Positions 1-4,780 of a stretch of 6,211 nucleotides of DNA are shown piece by piece; position 1 is the stretch's first letter; each line of letters starts with the position of its first letter. Source of the stretch: an uncultured Lachnospiraceae bacterium (lineage in GTDB: Bacteria; Bacillota; Clostridia; Lachnospirales; Lachnospiraceae). A model generated the notes under the pieces. The model had not been told where the DNA came from. It worked only from the letters and a program-made list of their open reading frames with translations, and did not search any database. The DNA lies in assembly GCA_902783445.1 (NCBI GenBank), contig CACZQX010000100.1, positions 1 through 6,211 of the forward strand, written 5' to 3'. Made by a program: the position numbers and the translations under genes.

Positions 1-44
1 AAGAGAGCTGTCGGTTGGTGGAAGACAGTAGGGCTAACTCCCAA

Positions 45-47
45 CTC
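45..47 (+). promoter_or_regulatory. T-box specifier codon CUC (Leu)
   Basis: In T-box leaders the specifier sits in a loop on the 3' side of Stem I, typically as GAA-NNN-RCC followed by a GAGT-like stretch. Here the sequence reads CAA-CTC-GCC-TTGGAGT, which places CTC (Leu) at the specifier position and matches the downstream leucyl-tRNA synthetase gene. The 5' partner strand of the specifier loop is outside the window, so the register is inferred from the 3' side only. Confidence 0.8.
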
Positions 48-177
48 GCCTTGGAGTTCGCTTGGTGATGAGCCAAGTGCGGTTGATGACCGTTATAAAA
101 TCCTAAAAAGAGCATAGGTTTACATAATATAAATTAAGCGCAAACCTATGAAACAGAGTGGTACCGCGGATATATTC

Positions 178-214
178 GTCTCTGAAGTTTAAGAAAGCTT
201 CAGAGACTTTCTTT
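178..214 (+). terminator. T-box attenuator terminator
   Basis: A 10-bp perfect stem (178-187 with 198-207, GTCTCTGAAG/CTTCAGAGAC) is followed by TTTCTTT. The inner bases 188-190/195-197 can add three weaker pairs. Its 5' arm (180-184) is the same strand needed for the antiterminator with 154-158, so the two structures are mutually exclusive. This is the on/off switch of the leader. Confidence 0.93.
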
Positions 215-266
215 ATATTTACGCATAGCAACACGTAAATTATCATAAAATCTAAAATATTTAAAC

Positions 267-271
267 AGGAG
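267..271 (+). promoter_or_regulatory. Ribosome binding site deciding the leuS start
   Basis: AGGAG at 267-271 lies 8 bases before the ATG at 280 but only 2 bases before the ATG at 274. The spacing favours 280 as the start. Confidence 0.8.
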
Positions 272-279
272 ATATGAAA

Positions 280-2280
280 ATGGCAACACCTTACAATCAC
301 GTTGAAATCGAAAAAAGATGGCGTAAAAACTGGGAAGAGCACCCTATTAACGTTAACGACGGCAAAAAGAAGAAATACTACTGCTTGGATATGTTCCCAT
401 ATCCTTCGGGTTCGGGTCTTCATGTTGGTCACTGGAGAGGCTATGTAATCAGTGACGTTTGGAGCCGTTACAAAATGCTTCAGGGCTACTATCTTATTCA
501 TCCGATGGGATGGGATGCTTTCGGTCTTCCGGCTGAAAACTACGCTATTAAAATGGGCGTTCATCCTGCAAAATCAACTGCACAAAACGTTGCAAACATC
601 AAACGTCAGATTAACGAAATCGCAGCTATTTACGATTGGGACAGAGAAGTAAACACAACAGATCCTAACTTCTACAAATGGACTCAGTGGATTTTCGTTA
701 AGATGTTCAAAGAAGGTCTTGCCTATGAAAAGGAAATGCCTATCAACTGGTGTCCTTCATGTAAGACAGGTCTTGCAAACGAAGAAGTTGTTGATGGCAA
801 ATGCGAACGTTGCGGCGCTGAGGTTACAAAGAAAAACCTTCGTCAGTGGATGCTTCGTATTACAAAATATGCTGACAGACTTTTAAACGATCTTGATAAG
901 CTGGATTGGCCGGAAAAGGTTAAAAAGATGCAGAGCGACTGGATCGGTAAATCATACGGTGCCGAAATCGACTTCAAGGTAGACGGCACAGACAAGCAGA
1001 TTACTGTTTACACAACACGTCCGGACACACTTTACGGTGCAACATTTATGGTTCTTGCACCTGAGCATGCTTTGGCAAAAGAAATCGCAACACCGGAGCA
1101 GAAAGCCGCAGTTGAAGATTACATCTACAAAGCAAGCGTTAAATCATCCGTTGACCGTCTTCAGGACAAGGAAAAAACAGGTGTGTTCACAGGTGCTTAT
1201 GCAATCAACCCATTAAACGGTGCCAAAACACCAATTTGGCTTTCAGACTATGTTTTGGCTGATTACGGTACAGGCGCTATCATGTGCGTTCCGGCTCATG
1301 ATACTCGTGACTTTGAATTTGCCAAGAAGTTCGACCTTCCTATTGTTCAGGTTATTGCAAAAGACGGCAAAGAAATCGAAAACCAGACAGAAGCTTACAC
1401 AGAAAGCGGTATTGTTATAAATTCAGGTGACTGGACAGGCAGAGATTCTGCTGAACTTAAAAAGACAGCACCTGAAGAAATCGAGAAAAAGGGCCTTGGT
1501 AAAAAGAAAGTTAACTACAAACTTCGTGACTGGGTATTCTCACGTCAGCGTTACTGGGGCGAGCCTATTCCAATTGTTCACTGCGAAAAATGCGGTGCTG
1601 TTCCTGTTCCGGAAGATCAGTTGCCACTTCTTCTTCCTGAGGTTGAAAGCTACCAGCCTACAGGTACCGGTGAGTCACCGCTTGCGGATATTACCGATTG
1701 GGTAAACACAACATGTCCTTGCTGCGGCGGCCCTGCAAAACGCGAGACAAACACTATGCCTCAGTGGGCAGGTTCAAGCTGGTACTTCTTAAGATATGTT
1801 GATAATAAGAATGACAAAGCTTTGGTAGACAGAAAGATTGCGGACGAAATGCTTCCTGTTGATATGTACATCGGCGGTGTTGAGCATGCGGTTCTTCATC
1901 TTCTTTATTCAAGATTCTACACCAAATTCCTTAAGGATATCGGTGTTATCGACTTTGATGAACCATTCACCAAGCTCTTCAACCAGGGTATGATTACGGG
2001 TAAAAACGGTATCAAGATGAGTAAATCAAAAGGTAACGTTGTTTCACCCGATGATTTGGTTCGCGATTACGGCTGCGATTCGCTCAGACTTTACGAGCTT
2101 TTTGTAGGTCCACCCGAACTTGATTCGGAATGGGACGACAGAGGTATTGACGGTGTTTATCGTTTCATCAACCGTTTCTGGAATCTTGTTATGGATAACA
2201 AGGATTGGGGTAAAGAAGCTACTAAAGAAATGGTTAAGACTCGTCACCGCATGGTACATGACATCACACAGCGTCTTTAG
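280..2280 (+). CDS. leuS: Leucyl-tRNA synthetase, codons 1-666 up to an in-frame amber codon
   Basis: Class I aminoacyl-tRNA synthetase that charges tRNA-Leu with leucine in the cytosol. The full gene is best read as 280-2697 (805 codons plus TAA, the normal bacterial LeuRS length), interrupted by TAG at codon 667. Start ATG 280 (MATPYNHVEIEKRW) is chosen over ATG 274 by ribosome binding site spacing. Visible features, numbered from 280: the HVGH form of the HIGH motif at 48-51; a zinc knuckle C158/C161/C175/C178; the CP1 editing domain with TTRPDT at 245-250 and HDTRD around 340-344, where D344 probably corresponds to the editing aspartate (E. coli D345); a second cysteine set C435/C438/C479/C482; and KMSKS at 579-583. 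All catalytic and editing motifs are intact. A product ending at the TAG would keep catalysis and editing but lose most of the anticodon-binding helix bundle and the C-terminal tRNA-contacting domain, so it would probably be poorly active or inactive. Expression is controlled by the upstream leucine T-box. Confidence 0.95.
   Translation: MATPYNHVEIEKRWRKNWEEHPINVNDGKKKKYYCLDMFPYPSGSGLHVGHWRGYVISDVWSRYKMLQGYYLIHPMGWDAFGLPAENYAIKMGVHPAKSTAQNVANIKRQINEIAAIYDWDREVNTTDPNFYKWTQWIFVKMFKEGLAYEKEMPINWCPSCKTGLANEEVVDGKCERCGAEVTKKNLRQWMLRITKYADRLLNDLDKLDWPEKVKKMQSDWIGKSYGAEIDFKVDGTDKQITVYTTRPDTLYGATFMVLAPEHALAKEIATPEQKAAVEDYIYKASVKSSVDRLQDKEKTGVFTGAYAINPLNGAKTPIWLSDYVLADYGTGAIMCVPAHDTRDFEFAKKFDLPIVQVIAKDGKEIENQTEAYTESGIVINSGDWTGRDSAELKKTAPEEIEKKGLGKKKVNYKLRDWVFSRQRYWGEPIPIVHCEKCGAVPVPEDQLPLLLPEVESYQPTGTGESPLADITDWVNTTCPCCGGPAKRETNTMPQWAGSSWYFLRYVDNKNDKALVDRKIADEMLPVDMYIGGVEHAVLHLLYSRFYTKFLKDIGVIDFDEPFTKLFNQGMITGKNGIKMSKSKGNVVSPDDLVRDYGCDSLRLYELFVGPPELDSEWDDRGIDGVYRFINRFWNLVMDNKDWGKEATKEMVKTRHRMVHDITQRL
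2278..2280 (+). other. In-frame TAG inside leuS at a usual Glu position
   Basis: The reading ...HDITQRL-TAG-SFSLNTVISGFMEY... is continuous in one frame with no indel. From memory, clostridial LeuRS proteins have RLESF or a similar sequence here, so GAG to TAG by a single base change is the simplest explanation. It may be a true nonsense mutation, a sequencing or consensus error, or a codon read by a suppressor tRNA. The four gene ends visible in the window use TAA, TGA, TAA and TAA; none uses TAG, but the sample is too small to argue for reassignment. Confidence 0.9.
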
Positions 2281-2697
2281 TCATTTAGCTTAAATACCGT
2301 AATTTCAGGTTTCATGGAATACAACAACAAGCTTATCGACATTGCAAAACGCGAAGGTGGCGTGGACAAAGAAACATTAACAGCTTTCGTTAAGATGATT
2401 GCACCATTCGCACCGCACATCGGTGAAGAGCTTTGGAAAGAGCTTGGCCATGAAGAAAGCGTATTTGACGCAAAATACGGATGGCCTACATTCGACGAAA
2501 ACGAAATGAAAGACGACGAAATCGAAATCGCCGTTCAGATAAACGGAAAAACAAAAGCAACAACAACAATCCCTGCAGATTGCAGCAAAGAAGATGCAAT
2601 CGCAGCCGGCAAGAAAGCTCTTGGCGATAAATTATCGGGAAATATTGTCAAAGAAATCTACGTTCCGGGAAGAATTGTTAATATTGTGGCTAAATAA
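2281..2697 (+). pseudogene. leuS: Leucyl-tRNA synthetase, C-terminal 138 codons after the amber codon
   Basis: This is the same frame as the leuS body and it supplies exactly the missing part of LeuRS. It holds the rest of the anticodon-binding helix bundle (SFSLNTVISGFMEYNNKL, then FAPHIGEELWKELGH, the typical APH-EELW signature) and the C-terminal domain (EIAVQINGKTKATTTIPADCSKEDAI, ending VKEIYVPGRIVNIVAK). It ends with TAA at 2695-2697. An ATG at 2314 exists, but it lies inside a conserved helix and has no good ribosome binding site, so independent translation is unlikely. No decay is seen: no frameshifts, further stops or loss of family residues. This argues for a recent mutation, a base error or continuing readthrough rather than an old pseudogene. 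The pseudogene label only records the interruption. Confidence 0.85.
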
Positions 2698-2705
2698 GTG
2701 ATTAA

Positions 2706-2764
2706 GGCTTGAAAAGCAAAAAGTTTGGTATGCTTGCATATCAAACTTTTTGCTTTTATAAGCC
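2706..2764 (+). terminator. Long hairpin just after leuS, possible terminator
   Basis: An unbroken 21-bp stem (2712-2732 with 2737-2757, one G-T pair) is capped by a 4-base loop, and it is extended by GGCTT/AAGCC (2706-2710/2760-2764) with a small irregularity between. It begins 9 bases after the leuS stop codon. If the inner stem (2716-2753) forms first, the T4 stretch at 2754-2757 could serve as a short U tract, giving transcription termination. The U tract is poor and buried in the longer stem, so it may instead be a protective 3' hairpin or one arm of the multi-helix element. A symmetrical hairpin could also act on the opposite strand. Confidence 0.6.
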
Positions 2765-2766
2765 AA

Positions 2767-2812
2767 ACAGATATGAGGAAGAAGCACGAAGTGCGATATT
2801 CCGAATATCTGT
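2767..2812 (+). repeat. Three-tier hairpin with CGAAG tip
   Basis: The outer stem is ACAGATAT/ATATCTGT (2767-2774/2805-2812), the middle stem GGAA/TTCC (2777-2780/2799-2802) and the tip GCAC-GAA-GTGC (2784-2794). Between the outer and middle stems GA faces GA (2775-2776/2803-2804), a layout that allows sheared G-A pairs. The layered layout and non-random internal loop suggest a selected structure. Part of its 5' arm is repeated at 2866-2880. Confidence 0.5.
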
Positions 2813-2813
2813 A

Positions 2814-2841
2814 GGATTGTGGGAGCGAAGCGAAACAATCC
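2814..2841 (+). repeat. Hairpin with GCGAAGC tip
   Basis: The stem is GGATTGT/ACAATCC (2814-2820/2835-2841), the tip is GCGAAGC (2825-2831), and GA stands on both sides of the tip (2823-2824, 2832-2833). GCGAAGC is known as an unusually stable mini-hairpin in single-stranded DNA. The tip layout repeats that of the preceding hairpin, which suggests related modules. Confidence 0.5.
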
Positions 2842-2865
2842 GTAATCACTGATATGTAAAAATCC

Positions 2866-2880
2866 ATGAGGAAGAAGTAC
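2866..2880 (+). repeat. Second copy of a 15-base motif from 2773-2787
   Basis: ATGAGGAAGAAGTAC at 2866-2880 matches ATGAGGAAGAAGCAC at 2773-2787 at 14 of 15 positions, 93 bases apart. In the second place the partner arm of the original hairpin is missing, and the purine run pairs instead with a downstream pyrimidine run. It may be a truncated copy of the same element. Confidence 0.65.
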
Positions 2881-2900
2881 CCATTCTTTCTCTATTTTTT
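2868..2900 (+). terminator. Intrinsic terminator before the FapA-like gene
   Basis: A 9-bp stem with one G-T pair (2868-2876, GAGGAAGAA, with 2884-2892, TTCTTTCTC) and a 7-base loop is followed by TATTTTTT (2893-2900). The stem is AT-rich and modest in strength, but the T run is good. It would end leuS transcripts, including the structured stretch before it, just ahead of the next promoter. Confidence 0.55.
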
Positions 2901-2901
2901 G

Positions 2902-2930
2902 TTGTAATGCATCAAAAAATAATTTATAAT
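2902..2930 (+). promoter_or_regulatory. Sigma-A promoter of the FapA-like gene
   Basis: The -35 box TTGTAA (2902-2907) and a perfect -10 box TATAAT (2925-2930) are separated by exactly 17 bases of A/T-rich sequence. Transcription would start near 2937, giving a 5' untranslated region of about 65 bases. The promoter follows directly on a terminator, so the gene appears to be its own unit. Confidence 0.8.
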
Positions 2931-2989
2931 TAATATGTACAAGTGGGGCAAAGCATTTTGCGAACGTCAAACATTACTTGGTAATAATT

Positions 2990-2994
2990 GGGAG
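2990..2994 (+). promoter_or_regulatory. Ribosome binding site deciding the FapA-like start
   Basis: GGGAG at 2990-2994 is 7 bases before ATG 3002. It lies downstream of the upstream in-frame TTG at 2978 and so cannot serve that codon. Confidence 0.75.
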
Positions 2995-3001
2995 CATAAT
3001 T

Positions 3002-4753
3002 ATGGATGAGTTCGAAAAGCTGGAAAAGTACACAGGGGAAGACGAAGAATCACCGACCAAAGCATCGGCTGCTTTAGGTCTTAATCTTGATGACATTTCA
3101 GAAGATGAGCTGATGGCTATCTATGCCAAATTAACAGGCAAAATCCGCGAGAAAAAACAAGAGAAAAAACAAGAACAGAAAGAAAAAAGAGAGCAATACT
3201 TTGAGGATAATGTGAACGAACACGTAGCCACAATCGAGGCTGATCGTGACGAAAACGGACTTACGGTTACCGATTATTTAAAAAAGGTTTCAGATGAAGA
3301 CGACGATCTTGATACATCCCTCAAAGATTTATTTGAAAATGTAAGAAGAGAAACAGGCATTCGCATAGATGAAGACGGAATGCATGCTTATTTATATATG
3401 GAATTCTCCGAGTCTACACAGGCCCATTTCTACACAGAAGAGGAGATAAATGTCCTTATTCATGATAGTGGAATAAACACCGGCTTGATGAAGGAAGAAT
3501 TGGAACGCGCAGTCAACGATCATAATTACAACGAAGAAATTTTGATTGCACAGGGTAAACCTGCGATTGATGGTGTTGATGGACATTTCGAGTTTTATTT
3601 TAACGAGAAAAGCAACAAGGTTCTTCGCGAAAAAAGCGACGGAAGTATAGATTACAGAAACGTTTACAACTTTGAATTTGTCAAAGAAAACCAAAAAATT
3701 GCAGAGTATATACCGGCAACAAACGGAACCTACGGTGTAACGGTTTTTGGCCAGCTTATTAAGCCTAAACAGGGCAAAAACCTGCAAAGACTTCGCGGCA
3801 AGGGTTTTAGGGTAGAAGAAAACACCTACTATTCAAACATGCATGGCATGATTGAACTCAGAGGCGGAGACAGTATTTATATTGACAATGTCTTGGAAAT
3901 AAAAAGTGACGTTGATTATTCCGTGGGAAATATAGAATTTGACGGTGATGTAATGATTCGAGGAAGTCTCATGCGCGGCTTCGAAATCAAAGCAACCGGA
4001 AATGTTGTTGTGGAAGGCGTCGTGGAAGGCGCAACCATTGATTCAGAACGTGACATAGTGCTCAGGAGCGGAATGGCCGGTGATGGAATAGGCACTTTAA
4101 AAGCCGGTGGCACCATTGTGGGACGCTTCTTCGAACGCGTTAATATCGAGTGCAAGGAAGATTTATTCTGCGATTATTTGCTTAATTGCAATGTATCCAG
4201 CATGGGCGTTGTAATGGTTAGAGGTAGGGATTATACCGGAATTATCGGTGGCAATGTCAGGGCTCTTATGGGCGTTGATTCCGATGTTATCGGCAACGAA
4301 ATAGAAATCAAAACTCACGTCAGCGTGGGTGTGGATAAAGAACTTGTGCAAAAGCACAACCAGATTTCCAAGCAGATTAATACCGAAAGCGATGTTATCA
4401 AGTCTTTGGATCAAAAGATTAAAGTGGTTAAAGACAATCCGGATAAAGCAGAGTATTGCCTTGATTTGCTTAAACAGCGTATCAAGTCGGATAAATTAAA
4501 AACCTCTCTTATGGATGAGCTTTACGAGCTGAAAAGGCTTATGGCCAATTCCACAAAAGCCGCCATTGCCGTGGGCGGTATAATGTATCCGCGAACTACA
4601 ATTGAGATTAATGGTCAGGCAAGGTTCGTAAAAGAGCAAATGCGCCGTGTTCTTATTACTCTTGATGAAGGTACGCTTCAGTATTACAAGTATGCGGACA
4701 ATGTTGTGGCAAGAAATTTAAATGAAAGAAATAAAGATAAAATAAAGGGTTGA
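3002..4753 (+). CDS. FapA/DUF342 family protein
   Basis: 583 residues, start ATG 3002 (MDEFEKLEKY) chosen by ribosome binding site spacing. The acidic N-terminus leads into a charged Lys/Glu/Gln helix (about residues 45-65) with an exact 12-base tandem repeat (3149-3160, 3161-3172, coding EKKQ twice). An alpha/beta FapA N-terminal region follows (to about 235; GKPAIDGVDGHFEFYF and DGSIDYRNV are typical). The FapA core (about 236-442) begins YIPATNGTYGVTVFGQ and contains SDVDYSVGNIEFDGDV and many glycine-spaced beta strands, as expected of a right-handed beta-helix related in form to polymer-forming bactofilins. A coiled coil (about 445-525) and a C-terminal strand region close the protein. 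No signal peptide or membrane segment is seen. Some family members affect flagellar assembly (Vibrio FapA), but many Firmicutes copies stand alone and are uncharacterised. There are no flagellar genes beside it here, so no role is assigned. It is transcribed from its own promoter. Confidence 0.9.
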   Translation: MDEFEKLEKYTGEDEESPTKASAALGLNLDDISEDELMAIYAKLTGKIREKKQEKKQEQKEKREQYFEDNVNEHVATIEADRDENGLTVTDYLKKVSDEDDDLDTSLKDLFENVRRETGIRIDEDGMHAYLYMEFSESTQAHFYTEEEINVLIHDSGINTGLMKEELERAVNDHNYNEEILIAQGKPAIDGVDGHFEFYFNEKSNKVLREKSDGSIDYRNVYNFEFVKENQKIAEYIPATNGTYGVTVFGQLIKPKQGKNLQRLRGKGFRVEENTYYSNMHGMIELRGGDSIYIDNVLEIKSDVDYSVGNIEFDGDVMIRGSLMRGFEIKATGNVVVEGVVEGATIDSERDIVLRSGMAGDGIGTLKAGGTIVGRFFERVNIECKEDLFCDYLLNCNVSSMGVVMVRGRDYTGIIGGNVRALMGVDSDVIGNEIEIKTHVSVGVDKELVQKHNQISKQINTESDVIKSLDQKIKVVKDNPDKAEYCLDLLKQRIKSDKLKTSLMDELYELKRLMANSTKAAIAVGGIMYPRTTIEINGQARFVKEQMRRVLITLDEGTLQYYKYADNVVARNLNERNKDKIKG

Positions 4754-4780
4754 CTTACATTATGTCAACCCTTACTTTTT
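4745..4780 (+). terminator. Bidirectional terminator shared by the convergent genes
   Basis: A 10-bp perfect stem (4745-4754, AAGGGTTGAC, with 4764-4773, GTCAACCCTT) with a 9-base loop is followed on the + strand by ACTTTTTC and on the - strand by TATTTTATCTTTATTT. It can therefore end both transcripts. The FapA-like TGA stop (4751-4753) is in the left arm, the CNNM gene TAA stop (4755-4757 on the - strand) is in the loop, and the last CNNM codons run through the right arm. Confidence 0.9.

Larger units (their letters stand above)
1..214 (+). promoter_or_regulatory. Leucine T-box riboswitch leader of leuS (5' end cut by window)
   Basis: This is a tRNA-sensing transcription attenuator: uncharged tRNA-Leu binds the nascent leader and stabilises the antiterminator so that leuS is transcribed. 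Visible parts, in order, are the distal part of Stem I (AGAGAGCTG at 2-10, hairpin 8-12/24-28 with the GGTTGGTG-type loop), the specifier region with CTC at 45-47 followed by GCC, small hairpins at 61-65/73-77 and 80-83/89-92 in the Stem II region, Stem III (113-121/142-150, 9 bp), the T-box sequence AGAGTGGTACCGCGG (155-169), and a terminator (178-207). The antiterminator can form from 154-158 with 180-184, leaving the TGGT bulge (159-162), which is complementary to an ACCA tRNA end, as expected for tRNA-Leu with discriminator A. The base of Stem I and the promoter lie before base 1. The T-box is near certain; the leucine assignment rests on the specifier and on leuS downstream. Confidence 0.95.
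2697..2850 (+). ncRNA. Candidate structured element: four-helix junction after leuS
   Basis: Four helices can form together with almost no unpaired junction bases. The closing helix is 2697-2704/2843-2850 (AGTGATTA/TAATCACT, 8 bp). It encloses hairpin A (2706-2764), hairpin B (2767-2774/2805-2812 outer stem) and hairpin C (2814-2820/2835-2841). The joints are 1, 2, 1 and 1 bases. The element starts at the last base of the leuS stop codon and is followed by a terminator-like hairpin and the promoter of the next gene, so it would be transcribed as the leuS 3' end. It matches no riboswitch or RNA class that I can name. It could be an RNA domain, a dispersed intergenic repeat or a small non-autonomous element, whose 8-bp inverted ends would then be its termini; no target duplication is obvious. 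The pairing is seen directly; the function is unknown. Confidence 0.5.

Noticed and set aside
274..279. Upstream ATG as the leuS start
   Set aside because: Only 2 bases separate it from AGGAG, and the ATG at 280 has an 8-base spacing and a more usual LeuRS N-terminus.
103..564. Minus-strand 153-codon frame over the T-box and leuS 5' end
   Set aside because: It is antisense to a clear riboswitch and a conserved coding region, with no family resemblance. It is a shadow frame.
2314..2697. Separate small gene starting at ATG 2314
   Set aside because: It is in the leuS frame, the ATG codes a conserved methionine inside an anticodon-domain helix, there is no good ribosome binding site, and the coding match begins at 2281.
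280..2697. Naturally split LeuRS (alpha/beta) as in Aquifex
   Set aside because: Known splits lie in the CP1 region and have separate start signals. Here the break is a single TAG in the anticodon domain with no new start.
2632..2970. Minus-strand reading frames of 112 and 69 codons over the leuS end and the intergenic region
   Set aside because: They run through the hairpins and promoter, have no recognisable protein features, and are explained by the lack of stops in structured low-complexity DNA.
2978..3001. TTG at 2978 as the FapA-like start
   Set aside because: The ribosome binding site (2990-2994) is downstream of it and well placed for ATG 3002. The TTG sits in the loop of a short inverted repeat.
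2698..3001. CRISPR array, tRNA or known riboswitch in the intergenic region
   Set aside because: There are no regular repeat-spacer units, no tRNA cloverleaf signatures and no recognised aptamer core; only hairpins, one 15-base repeat, a terminator and a promoter are seen.
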